Origin: Nocardioides sp. Arc9.136
GTDB taxonomy: Bacteria; Actinomycetota; Actinomycetes; Propionibacteriales; Nocardioidaceae
Reading direction: 5' to 3'
Length of the DNA: 64,000 bases
Assembly (NCBI RefSeq): GCF_030506255.1
Contig: NZ_CP113431.1
Coordinates: 868,001 to 932,000 of the forward strand
The notes below the pieces were generated by a model, which worked only from the letters and a program-made list of their open reading frames with translations, was not told the origin of the DNA and did not search any database. The translations under genes and the position numbers were made by a program. Positions within the stretch are counted from its first letter, which is position 1. Every line of letters begins with the position of its first letter. Of this stretch, positions 33,244-40,769 are shown piece after piece.

Positions 33244-33260
33244 AGATTGTCAGACAATCT
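33244..33260. promoter_or_regulatory. 17-bp perfect palindrome upstream of rocD (GntR/FadR-like)
   Basis: AGATTGTC-A-GACAATCT is a perfect palindrome with 8-bp arms. The core TTGTCAGACAA has the T-G-T...A-C-A form common to FadR/FCD-type GntR operators. It lies 25 bp upstream of the rocD start and overlaps the stop codon of the histidine kinase gene. The regulator itself is not in the window. Confidence 0.7.
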
Positions 33261-34710
33261 GACGAACGTCCGCATCGGCGGGGCCCGGGTCGTTCGGCCC
33301 GGGCCGTGGCAGGTCGACCTCGATGGTGGTGCGGCCCGGACCGCTGGCCAAACCGACGTGGCCGCCGTGGGCCCCGACGATGGCCCGGACCAGCGCCAGC
33401 CCCAGGCCCGCCCCACCCCCGGAGGAGCCGTCGCGGGAGCGGGAGGAGTCGCCGCGGGCGAACCGCTCGAACGCGGAGTCGACCAGCCCGGGAGGGAAGC
33501 CCGGACCGTCGTCGGCGACCACGAACCCGTGGTCCGTGCCGCGCACCGTCACCGTGGTCCCCGGCGGGGTGTGCTTGCGCGCGTTGGTGAGCAGGTTCGT
33601 CACGACCTGGTGCAGCCGCAGCTCGTCGCCGAGCACCTCGACCGACTCCTCGGGGAGCTCCAGGCGCCAGCGGTGGTCGGGTGCCACGACCCGCGCGTCC
33701 TCGGTGGCCTCGAGCAGCAGGCGGGTCAGGTCGACCGGCTCCCGGGCGAGCGGGCGGCCGGCGTCGAGACGGGCCAGCAGCAGGAGGTCCTCGACGAGCG
33801 CGGTCATCCGCGCCGACTCCTCCTCCACCTTGGCGAGCGCGGCCGTCCCGGTCGCCGTGTCGACGGGGTGCCGGCGGGCCAGCTCGGTGTAGCCGGCGAT
33901 CGTCGCCAGCGGCGTCCGCAGCTCGTGGGAGGCGTCGGCGACGAACTGGCGCACCTGCTGCTCGCTGCGGTGCCGCTCGCGCAGCGCGGTCTCGACGTGG
34001 GACAGCAGGCTGTCCAGCGCCGCCCCCACCTGCCCGACCTCGGTGCGCTCGTCGGTGAGGTGGGCGGGGACCCGCTCGGCCAGGTCGATCTCGCCGCTGG
34101 CCAGCGGCAGGTCGGCGACGGTGTGCGCGGTCGCGGCGACCTCGCGCAGCGGCCGGAGCTGGCGGCGTACGACGAGTGCCGCCGCGCCGCCCGCCACCAC
34201 GACGGCCAGCAGGCTGAGCAGCAGGCCGGTCACCAGCAGCGAGGTCACGGCGTCGTCCACGTCGTCGGTCGGCAGCCCGACCACGACGGCCACGTCGCCG
34301 ACGGTGGTCGAGGCGACGCGGTAGTCGCCGATCCCTGGCAGGTCGACGTGGTCGACCCCGTCGTCGGACTCCATCAGCGCGAGGCGGTCGATGACGGCCT
34401 CGTCGACGGTCTCCCGCTCGCCCGGCCCGTCGCCGACGACGACGCCCTCGTTGCCGAGGTCGCCGCCGAGGAAGACGATGAGGGTGCCGGGCGCCTGGTT
34501 GCGGAGGTCGGGCGGAGCCGGACCGTCGCGCGGACCGGGCGGCCCCTCAAGGGTGCGGTCCAGCGCGGCGGCGACCTCGCCGTCGAGCCGGTCGAGGAGC
34601 GACTGGCGCATCACGAGGGTCGTCGCGCCCGCCATGAGCAGGGAGACGACCGCGACCAGGACGACGGCGGTCACGACCAGCCGCGCGGTCAGCGACCGCA
34701 GCCGGGTCAT
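33250..34710 (-). CDS. sensor histidine kinase (PhoR-like partner)
   Basis: 486 residues: TM1 about 9-32, an extracytoplasmic sensor of about 120 residues with a Pro/Gly/Asp-rich start, TM2 about 157-181, HAMP to about 245, the H-box SHELRTPLATIAGY with His262, and the ATPase region NLLTNARKHTP, DDGPGFPP and GAGLGLALV. Its ATG overlaps the response-regulator stop by 1 bp (TGATG), fixing the partner. The C-terminal stop lies inside the palindrome upstream of rocD. Sensed signal unknown; the partner regulator is PhoP-like. Confidence 0.93.
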   Translation of the reverse strand: MTRLRSLTARLVVTAVVLVAVVSLLMAGATTLVMRQSLLDRLDGEVAAALDRTLEGPPGPRDGPAPPDLRNQAPGTLIVFLGGDLGNEGVVVGDGPGERETVDEAVIDRLALMESDDGVDHVDLPGIGDYRVASTTVGDVAVVVGLPTDDVDDAVTSLLVTGLLLSLLAVVVAGGAAALVVRRQLRPLREVAATAHTVADLPLASGEIDLAERVPAHLTDERTEVGQVGAALDSLLSHVETALRERHRSEQQVRQFVADASHELRTPLATIAGYTELARRHPVDTATGTAALAKVEEESARMTALVEDLLLLARLDAGRPLAREPVDLTRLLLEATEDARVVAPDHRWRLELPEESVEVLGDELRLHQVVTNLLTNARKHTPPGTTVTVRGTDHGFVVADDGPGFPPGLVDSAFERFARGDSSRSRDGSSGGGAGLGLALVRAIVGAHGGHVGLASGPGRTTIEVDLPRPGPNDPGPADADVRQIV

Positions 34711-35456
34711 CAGGGGGCCGGCTTCAGCACGTAGCCCGCGCCGCGCAGGGTGTGGATCATCGGGGCGCGGCCGGCGTCGATCTTCTTGCGCAGGTAGGAG
34801 ATGTAGAGCTCGACGACGTTGGCCTGGCCACCGAAGTCGTAGTTCCAGACGCGGTCGAGGATCTGGGCTTTGGACAGCACGCGGCGCGGGTTGCGCATCA
34901 GGAAGCGCAGCAGCTCGAACTCCGTGGCGGTCAGCGTGATCTCCTCGCCCCCGCGGGACACCTCGTGGCTGTCCTCGTCCAGGGTCAGGTCCCCGACGGT
35001 GAGCACCGAGGACGTCGCCGCCTGCCGGGCGCCCGCGCGTCGCACCAGGCCGCGCAGCCGGGCGACCACCTCCTCGAGCGAGAACGGCTTGGTGACGTAG
35101 TCGTCGCCGCCGGCGGTCAGCCCGGCGACCCGGTCCTCGACGGCGTCGCGGGCGGTGAGGAAGACGACCGGGAGGTCGGGAGCGGTCGCCCGCATCCGGC
35201 GCAGCACCTCCAGGCCGTCGAGGTCGGGCAGCATGATGTCGAGGACGACGGCGTCCGGGCGCTGCTCGCGGGCGGTGCTGACGGCCTTCGAGCCGGTGTG
35301 CGCCACTTCGACCTGCCACCCCTCGTAGCGCAGCGCCATCGCGACCAGCTCGGCCAGGTTGACCTCGTCGTCGACGACGAGGACGCGCAGCGGGGAGCCG
35401 TCGGGCCGGGTGAGGGCGGGGGCGGCAGCGGGGCCGGCGGGACGAGCAGCATCCAT
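34710..35456 (-). CDS. OmpR-family response regulator (PhoP-like)
   Basis: 248 residues. The receiver domain has VLVVDDEVNLAEL, phospho-acceptor Asp73 (VVLDIMLPDLDG), the Thr of FLTARD and Lys123 in YVTKPFSLEEVVARLR. The winged-helix output domain includes LTATEFELLRFLMRNPRRVLSKAQILDRVW and NVVELYISYLRKKID...HTLRGAGYVL. It is close to mycobacterial PhoP/TcrX throughout. A direct repeat TCACAGC-N4-TCACAGG lies 23 bp upstream of the ATG on the coding strand, matching the PhoP box with one mismatch, so it probably regulates itself. A 1-bp overlap couples it to the kinase. Confidence 0.93.
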   Translation of the reverse strand: MDAARPAGPAAAPALTRPDGSPLRVLVVDDEVNLAELVAMALRYEGWQVEVAHTGSKAVSTAREQRPDAVVLDIMLPDLDGLEVLRRMRATAPDLPVVFLTARDAVEDRVAGLTAGGDDYVTKPFSLEEVVARLRGLVRRAGARQAATSSVLTVGDLTLDEDSHEVSRGGEEITLTATEFELLRFLMRNPRRVLSKAQILDRVWNYDFGGQANVVELYISYLRKKIDAGRAPMIHTLRGAGYVLKPAP

Positions 35457-35478
35457 GGGACCCACCGTGCCGACGCTA

Positions 35479-35496
35479 CCTGTGAGCCTGCTGTGA
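35479..35496 (-). promoter_or_regulatory. PhoP-box-like direct repeat
   Basis: On the minus strand the site reads TCACAGC, 4 nt (AGGC), TCACAGG: two heptamers at an 11-bp period. The known mycobacterial PhoP site is TCACAGC-N4-TCACAGC, so 13 of 14 positions agree. It sits 23-40 bp ahead of the response regulator start in the gap shared with a divergent SDR gene, so it could control both. Confidence 0.7.
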
Positions 35497-35556
35497 AGGG
35501 CCGCAGCGCAGGGTGTGGAGCGGATATGGCGGCAGCAGCCCGGGTATCGGGCGGCC

Positions 35557-36492
35557 ATGAGGAACCCACGTCCCGGGGACGTCGTCGTGATCACCGGAGC
35601 CTCCAGCGGGATCGGCCGCGCCACGGCGCTCGCCGCGGCCGCCGAGGGGGCCCACCTCGTGCTGGCGGCACGGGGGGTCGGCTCGCTCGACCTCGTGGCC
35701 GCCGAGTGCGACGACGCCGGGGCCGCCTCGACGACGGTCGTGCCGACCGACGTCGGCGACGACGCCGCGGTCGCTGCCCTCGTCGAGGCGGTGCTGGCCC
35801 GCCACGGGCGCATCGACGTCTTCGTCAGCTCCGCCGGCGTGGTCGCCTACGGCCGCACCGAGGAGGTGCCGCAGGAGGTCTTCGACGGCGTGCTGCGCAC
35901 CAACCTGCTGGGCGCCGCCAACGTCGCGCGCCACGTCGTGCCCGTCCTCCGCGGCCAGGACTCCGGCACACTCACGCTCGTCGGCTCGGTCATCGGCCAC
36001 ATCGCGGTGCCGGGGATGACGGCGTACGCGGTGAGCAAGTGGGGTGTGCGGTCGCTGGCCCGCCAGCTGAAGCTGGAGAACGCCGACAAGAAGGGCGTGA
36101 CCATCTCCTACGTCGCGCCGGGCGGCGTGGACACCCCGATCTACCAGCAGGCCGCCAACTACGACGGCTTCGAGGGCCGCCCGCCGCCGCCGGTCGCCAG
36201 CCCGGAGCGCGTCGCGACGCAGGTCCTGTCCCGGATCGGCCGCGAGGGCGCCCGGGCACAGCTGCTGGTGAGCAACGAGGTGATCCGCTTCGGGTTCAGC
36301 GCGGTGCCGTTCGTGTACGACGCGATCATCGGGCCGTTCTTCCGGTACGGCGCCATCGACCGGCTCCGGCCGACCGGGCCGACCGCCGGCAACGTGCTCG
36401 CCCCGCGCCAGAGCGGCAACAAGCTGCACGGCGACCAGGGCAACGCGATCGCGGGCATCGCGCGCAACGTACTCGGCCAGCTGCGCAGGTGA
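35557..36492 (+). CDS. short-chain dehydrogenase/reductase
   Basis: 311 residues. The cofactor motif TGASSGIGRA is near residue 12; DVFVSSAGV replaces the usual NNAG; the catalytic Ser is in LVGSVIGH and the YxxxK in YAVSK near 155. A C-terminal extension of about 60 residues (FFRYGAIDRLRPTGPTAGNVLAPRQSGNKLHG) follows the Rossmann domain. ATG 35557 is preferred over the ATG 14 codons earlier because the SDR domain begins right after it. It is followed after 4 bp by the FAD oxidoreductase. Substrate unknown. Confidence 0.88.
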   Translation: MRNPRPGDVVVITGASSGIGRATALAAAAEGAHLVLAARGVGSLDLVAAECDDAGAASTTVVPTDVGDDAAVAALVEAVLARHGRIDVFVSSAGVVAYGRTEEVPQEVFDGVLRTNLLGAANVARHVVPVLRGQDSGTLTLVGSVIGHIAVPGMTAYAVSKWGVRSLARQLKLENADKKGVTISYVAPGGVDTPIYQQAANYDGFEGRPPPPVASPERVATQVLSRIGREGARAQLLVSNEVIRFGFSAVPFVYDAIIGPFFRYGAIDRLRPTGPTAGNVLAPRQSGNKLHGDQGNAIAGIARNVLGQLRR

Positions 36493-36496
36493 CCCG

Positions 36497-38086
36497 GTGA
36501 CCGAGACCTACGACGCCGTCGTCATCGGGGCCGGCCCCAACGGGCTGGTCGCCGCCAACCACCTGCTCGACCAGGGCTGGTCGGTCCTCGTCCTCGAGGC
36601 GCAGCCGGACGTGGGCGGGGCGGTCCGCAGCGACCGCGAGCTGCACCCCGACTACGTCCACGACACCTTCAGCGCGTTCTACCCGTTGGCGGCCGGGTCC
36701 CCGACGATCCGGTCCTTCCACCTCGAGGAGCACGGCCTGCGCTGGGTGCACAGCCCGGCGGTGCTCGGCCACTGCCTGCCCTCGGGGGAGTGGGCGACGC
36801 TGCACCGCGACCGCACGGTCACCGCGTCGCTGATGGACGCCCAGCACCCCGGCGACGGCGACGCCTGGCTCCGGCTCTGCGACACCTGGGACACCATCGG
36901 CGACCAGGTGGTCGGCGCGCTGCTGACCCCCTTCCCGCCCGTGCGGCCCGCGGTCGGCGCGCTCGCCCGCCTGCCCAAGGTCGGCGGCCTCTCGTTCGTG
37001 CGCGAGATGCTCACGCCGGTCATCGACATCGGTCGGCACCGCTTCGGCGGGTTCGCCCCGCGCATCCTGCTGGCCGGCAACGCCGGCCACTCCGACATCC
37101 CGCTGAGCGCGCCGGGGTCGGGCCTGATGGGCATCCTGCTGACGATGCTGGGGCAGACCGTCGGCTACCCGGTCCCCGAGGGCGGCGCCGGCATGCTCAC
37201 CCAGGCGATGGCCACGCGGGTCCGTGCGCTCGGCGGCACCATCCGCTGCGACGCCGAGGTGGTCAAGGTCGAGGTCGAGAGCGGCCGGGCGGTCGCCGTA
37301 CGCACCCACGACGGCGAGCGGTACGCCGCGCAGCACGCGGTCGTCGCCGACGTCGCGGCGCCGCACCTCTACGGCGGGCTCGTCGCCGCCGAGGACCTCC
37401 CCGCCAGCACGATGCGCAAGATGGAGTCCTTCGAGATGGACCCCGGCACCGTGAAGGTCGACTGGGCGCTGGACGGCCCGGTGCCGTGGAAGACCGAGCC
37501 GCCGCACGCGCCGGGCACCTTCCACGTCGCGGACTCCGTCGAGCAGATGGCCGAGGCGCTGCACCACGTCAACAGCCGCACCGTCCCGGCCCGGCCGTTC
37601 ATGCTGGCCGGCCAGATGACCACCGCCGACCCGACCCGCTCCCCGGCGGGCACGGAGTCGCTGTGGGCCTACACGCACGTGCCGCAGGACATCGCCCGCG
37701 ACCTCGGCGAGGACCCGGTGCGCGGCACCTGGGACCGCGACGACTGCGAGCGGTTCGCCGACCGGATGCAGGCCCGGATCGAGGAGCTCGCGCCCGGGTT
37801 CGGCGACAAGGTCGTCGGCCGGCGCGTCCTCGGCCCCCGGGAGATGCAGGCACGCGACGCCAACCTGATCGGGGGTGCGCTCAACGGCGGCACCTCCCAG
37901 CTGCACCAGGAGCTGGTCTTCCGCCCCGTGCCGGGCCTGGGCCGCTCCGAGACGCCGGTCAAGGGGCTCTACCTCGGCTCGGCCTCGGCCCACCCCGGTG
38001 GCGGCGTGCACGGGGCCTGCGGCATGAACGCCGCCCGCGCCGCCGTCGTCCACCGCCGGGTCCGCCGGGTGGTCCGCGGCCGCTGA
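36497..38086 (+). CDS. FAD-dependent oxidoreductase, phytoene desaturase-like
   Basis: 529 residues. N-terminal FAD motif VIGAGPNGLVAANHLLDQGWSVLVLEAQPDVGGAVRS (residues 9-45) is typical of the CrtI-like/amine-oxidase family; later blocks are PVPEGGAGMLTQAMATRVRALGGTIRCDAEV and the C-terminal YLGSASAHPGGGVHGACGMNAARAA. Many actinobacterial members are annotated as phytoene desaturase-like yet lack carotenoid genes nearby, as here, so the substrate is open. The GTG start lies 4 bp after the SDR stop, so the two probably act in one pathway. Confidence 0.88.
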   Translation: MTETYDAVVIGAGPNGLVAANHLLDQGWSVLVLEAQPDVGGAVRSDRELHPDYVHDTFSAFYPLAAGSPTIRSFHLEEHGLRWVHSPAVLGHCLPSGEWATLHRDRTVTASLMDAQHPGDGDAWLRLCDTWDTIGDQVVGALLTPFPPVRPAVGALARLPKVGGLSFVREMLTPVIDIGRHRFGGFAPRILLAGNAGHSDIPLSAPGSGLMGILLTMLGQTVGYPVPEGGAGMLTQAMATRVRALGGTIRCDAEVVKVEVESGRAVAVRTHDGERYAAQHAVVADVAAPHLYGGLVAAEDLPASTMRKMESFEMDPGTVKVDWALDGPVPWKTEPPHAPGTFHVADSVEQMAEALHHVNSRTVPARPFMLAGQMTTADPTRSPAGTESLWAYTHVPQDIARDLGEDPVRGTWDRDDCERFADRMQARIEELAPGFGDKVVGRRVLGPREMQARDANLIGGALNGGTSQLHQELVFRPVPGLGRSETPVKGLYLGSASAHPGGGVHGACGMNAARAAVVHRRVRRVVRGR

Positions 38087-38102
38087 CCGGCGTACGCCTC
38101 CG

Positions 38103-38175
38103 CCACGACCACGGGGTCGTGTGCCCCTCGCCGCGCCGCAGCGCGTCGGGAGGCACACGACCCTGTTCGTCGTGG
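38103..38175. terminator. long imperfect inverted repeat between convergent genes
   Basis: Arms at 38103-38130 and 38150-38175 pair through CCACGAC, then GGGTCGTGTGC and CCTC-type blocks with small bulges, leaving a loop of about 20 nt. It lies 16 bp after the FAD oxidoreductase stop and 15 bp before the stop of the small minus-strand gene. Probably a bidirectional terminator. Confidence 0.65.
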
Positions 38176-38190
38176 GTGGTGCCGCGGAGG

Positions 38191-38343
38191 TCAGCCCTCG
38201 GTCAGGCCGGTCTCGTCGCCGGAGCCGGCCTCGGCGGCCAGGCCGTCGCCGTCGGCCTGCTCGTCGAGCTGCTCCTGGACCTCGGCGATCTCCTGCTGCT
38301 CGGGGTTGCGCTGGTCGCCGGTCTCGTTGCTGCTCTCGCTCAT
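38191..38343 (-). CDS. small acidic protein
   Basis: 50 residues beginning MSESSNETGDQRNPEQQEIAEV, with a Gln/Glu/Asp-rich composition, no Cys and no hydrophobic segment. AGGAGG precedes the ATG, so it is probably translated. It resembles the low-complexity stress-type proteins often found beside DUF3618/holin-X genes, but no family is assigned. A strong hairpin separates it from the three-gene operon upstream, so it may have its own promoter or arise by read-through. Confidence 0.65.
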   Translation of the reverse strand: MSESSNETGDQRNPEQQEIAEVQEQLDEQADGDGLAAEAGSGDETGLTEG

Positions 38344-38378
38344 CTGGTCCTCCTGGGGTGGTCGGGGTGGACGCACGA

Positions 38379-38408
38379 AGCGGCGGTGCCCCGCAGGGCA
38401 CCGCCGCT
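38379..38408 (-). terminator. 13-bp hairpin after the DUF3618 gene
   Basis: A perfect 13-bp stem AGCGGCGGTGCCC/GGGCACCGCCGCT with a 4-nt CGCA loop lies 18 bp beyond the DUF3618 stop. There is no U-run. This is the best simple hairpin in the window and should end the operon 40241-38426. Confidence 0.75.
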
Positions 38409-38425
38409 CGCGTGTCGGGGTGGGT

Positions 38426-39034
38426 TCAGCCCTGGGCGTCGGACTTGACCGACTCCGCAGAGGACTGACCCTCCTCCTTGACCTTCTGGGCCGACTCGGT
38501 CGCCGACTGCTTGACCTCCTGGGCCGCCTGGGCGGCCTGGTCCTTCACGTCGGCGGCGAGCGACTGGCCGGCGCCGCGGGCCTCCTCGATGAGGGGCTGG
38601 CCCTTCTCCTTGGCCGTCTCGATGGTCTGGTGGGCGAGGTCGGCCTCGGCCTTGCTCGCCGGGATCAGCGAGGCGATGACCAGGCCGGCACCGAAGGCGA
38701 CGAGGCCGGCCGCGAGCGGCGAGCCCTGCACCTGGGAGCTCGCCGTGCCGACCGCCGAGGAGGCGGCGCCGCGGACGTCGGGGGCCGACATGCCCGAGGT
38801 GCTCGGCATGGAGTCGCCGGCGCTGCTGGCCTTGTCCTTGACGGTGTCGCGGACGTCGGTCGCGGTGCCCATGATCCGGTCACGGACGCCGAGCACCTTG
38901 CTGCGCGCGGCCTCCTTGCGCCGCTCCACGATCGCGGAGGGGCTCACCCGGTCCTGCAACGCGTCGAGGTCACCGGCCATGCGGGCCCGGGTGTCCTCGA
39001 TCTGGCTGTTCAGCTCTTCTGTGCTCTGGCCCAT
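38426..39034 (-). CDS. DUF3618 domain membrane-associated protein
   Basis: 202 residues. The N-terminal DUF3618 motif STEELNSQIEDTRARMAGDLDALQDRVSP is near residues 4-33; a hydrophobic segment PLAAGLVAFGAGLVIASLIPAS lies near 103-125; the C-terminal 75 residues are Ala/Glu/Gln/Lys-rich helix (KDQAAQAAQEVKQSATESAQKVK) of LEA-like type. It is last in a three-gene operon, overlapping the holin-X-like gene by 25 bp, with GGAGG before the ATG. Probably envelope or stress related; the exact role is unknown. Confidence 0.88.
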   Translation of the reverse strand: MGQSTEELNSQIEDTRARMAGDLDALQDRVSPSAIVERRKEAARSKVLGVRDRIMGTATDVRDTVKDKASSAGDSMPSTSGMSAPDVRGAASSAVGTASSQVQGSPLAAGLVAFGAGLVIASLIPASKAEADLAHQTIETAKEKGQPLIEEARGAGQSLAADVKDQAAQAAQEVKQSATESAQKVKEEGQSSAESVKSDAQG

Positions 39035-39492
39035 TGGGCGTCCTCCTTCAGGGTCTGCTGCGTCTGCGGCAGCTGGGGGTTGCTCTCCTTGAGGGCCTTG
39101 CGGCCGGTCAGCGCCAGGACACCGGCGACGATCGCCCACACCGCCGTGGCGATGAGAGCGGCGACCTCGATGGGCATCCAGTTGTCGAGCAGGAACACCA
39201 GGGTCAGGGTGAGGAAGAGGAGCGTGAAGTAACCGGCGAGGCCGGCACCGCCGAGCAGGCCGGCACCCTTGCCGGCCTTGGCGAACTCCTCCTTCATCTC
39301 GACCTTGGCCAGGTCCATCTCCTGCTTGATCAGGGTCGTCAGGTCGTTGGTGACGTCGCTGACGATCTCGCCGAGGCTGCGGCCGTCGGCCGGCTGGCCG
39401 GGTTCACGGCCCTCCACCGGCGTGGAGCCGCTCGGCTGACCCTTGGGCTGGGCGCCCGGGTCGTGCAGCGGCTGGTGAGTGGGTTGGGTCAC
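39010..39492 (-). CDS. phage holin family (holin-X, Actinobacteria) membrane protein
   Basis: 160 residues: Pro/Gln-rich start, SLGEIVSDVTNDLTTLIKQEMDLAKVEMKEEFAKAGKGAG (about 39-78) and two membrane segments (about 80-103 and 108-130) ending in a charged tail. This is the actinobacterial holin-X family; despite the name, chromosomal members next to DUF3618 are cell-envelope proteins rather than lysis genes, and no phage genes are nearby. The GTG start overlaps the upstream gene by 4 bp. Confidence 0.88.
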   Translation of the reverse strand: MTQPTHQPLHDPGAQPKGQPSGSTPVEGREPGQPADGRSLGEIVSDVTNDLTTLIKQEMDLAKVEMKEEFAKAGKGAGLLGGAGLAGYFTLLFLTLTLVFLLDNWMPIEVAALIATAVWAIVAGVLALTGRKALKESNPQLPQTQQTLKEDAQWARAQKS

Positions 39493-40241
39493 CGCAGGTC
39501 CTCCGAGCTCAGGCCGCCACCGCTGTAGCCGGTCTCGTTGCCGGACAGCTCGTCACGGGGCGGCTGGGTGGGCTGGCCCGGGGTCGAGGTCGGCATCGGC
39601 GGGTTGGTGGTGGCGGTGCCGACCGGCTCGGTCGACGTCGTGCCGGTCACCCCCACGTCGGTGCCCAGGGAGCCCGTGCCGGTCGACAGGGGAGCGACCG
39701 GGGTGGTGGGCGTGCTGCCGTAGGTCGGCGTGGTGCCGTAGGTCGGCGTGCTGGGTGCGGCGGCGGCGCCGGCGATGCCGTCACCGGCCCCGCGGACCAG
39801 CCGGCCGGCGACCACACCGGCCGCGAGGGCGCCGAGCAGGAAGGTGCCCGGACGCTGCCGCGCGAAGCGGCGTACGTCGTCGAGCAGCTCGGTCGGCTCG
39901 CGTCCGTCGAGACGGCTGCCGAACGAACGGACCTGCTGGGCCGCCTGGCGGGTGAGGTCGGTGGCGAGACCGCCCGGGGCCTGCTCGGCCATCCCGTCGA
40001 GGTCGTCACCGAGGGTGCTGAGGGTGGTGACCAGCCGGTCGCGCTGGGTGCGCGCCTGGTCCTGGGCCTGGGTGGTGACCTGGCCGAGCGTGTCGTTCAC
40101 GACGTTGCGGGCCTGCTCGGCCGCCTGGCCGGCGACCTGCTTCGCCTCGCCCGCCGCGGTCCCGGCGACGTGGCGCCCCTCCTCGGCGGCGGTCGACGCG
40201 GCCTGCTGGGCACGATCGGTCGCGCTGGTGTCGGTCGTCAT
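39489..40241 (-). CDS. hypothetical protein of membrane-stress operon, repeat-rich tail
   Basis: 250 residues and first of the three-gene operon. N-terminal 120 residues are amphipathic Ala/Gln-rich helix (TAAEEGRHVAGTAAGEAKQVAGQAAEQA), LEA-like; a short hydrophobic segment GTFLLGALAAGVVAGRLV lies near 125-142. The C-terminal 100 residues are Thr/Pro/Gly/Ser-rich with imperfect TPTYG repeats, probably unstructured. The layout suggests one membrane insertion with large flexible parts. No enzyme motif. Confidence 0.78.
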   Translation of the reverse strand: MTTDTSATDRAQQAASTAAEEGRHVAGTAAGEAKQVAGQAAEQARNVVNDTLGQVTTQAQDQARTQRDRLVTTLSTLGDDLDGMAEQAPGGLATDLTRQAAQQVRSFGSRLDGREPTELLDDVRRFARQRPGTFLLGALAAGVVAGRLVRGAGDGIAGAAAAPSTPTYGTTPTYGSTPTTPVAPLSTGTGSLGTDVGVTGTTSTEPVGTATTNPPMPTSTPGQPTQPPRDELSGNETGYSGGGLSSEDLR

Positions 40242-40360
40242 CTGTGTCCTCCCGGATGGGGTTGGTGTGCCCCGTTCCGGTGACCCTCGCGCGCCGATTC
40301 ATCCTCACCCCTGGGTAGGAGCACAGCGCGCGCACAGGCTGCCGGCCCAGCCTGGGGGCC

Positions 40361-40753
40361 ATGAAGGAGAACGTGGAGAAGAACGTGGAGAAGGACGTGG
40401 ACGAGAACCCGCCGGAGACTCCCGTGGAGGAGACCCGACGCGGACGCGGGGCGGCGGCCCGCGCACGACTGCGGGCGCTGGGCCGGCGCACCGTGGGCAC
40501 GTGGGTCCTGGTCGTCGTCGCCCTCGCCGCGCTCCTCGTGGGTGGTGCCGGCGGGGCGCTGGTGCACGCGGCCGTCGACGACGGCGGTCGGCACGGTCGC
40601 CCGGACCTCGCGGACGTGCGCGAGCACGGGCCCGACCGCGGTGACCGCGACGCCCCGGGCGGGCCGCCGCCCGGTGCACCGGAGGGGACGGCACCGGAGG
40701 AGGACGTGCAGCCCGACGCCGTGCCGGACGGCACCAGCGGCGACGCCACCTGA
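40361..40753 (+). CDS. single-pass membrane protein, function unknown
   Basis: 130 residues: a Glu/Asn/Lys-rich start containing the short repeat ENVEK/NVEKDV, an Arg-rich segment, one membrane helix (about 47-70, TWVLVVVALAALLVGGAGGALV) and an acidic, Pro/Gly/Asp-rich outer tail. The positive-inside rule puts the N-terminus in the cytoplasm. No family recognised. It is divergent from the stress operon and convergent with the GT39 gene. Confidence 0.7.
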   Translation: MKENVEKNVEKDVDENPPETPVEETRRGRGAAARARLRALGRRTVGTWVLVVVALAALLVGGAGGALVHAAVDDGGRHGRPDLADVREHGPDRGDRDAPGGPPPGAPEGTAPEEDVQPDAVPDGTSGDAT

Positions 40754-40769
40754 CCCGGTCGCGGGGGCC

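Noticed and set aside
39010..39492. Prophage remnant because of a 'holin'
   Set aside because: No endolysin, integrase or structural genes; chromosomal holin-X/DUF3618 pair typical of actinobacteria.
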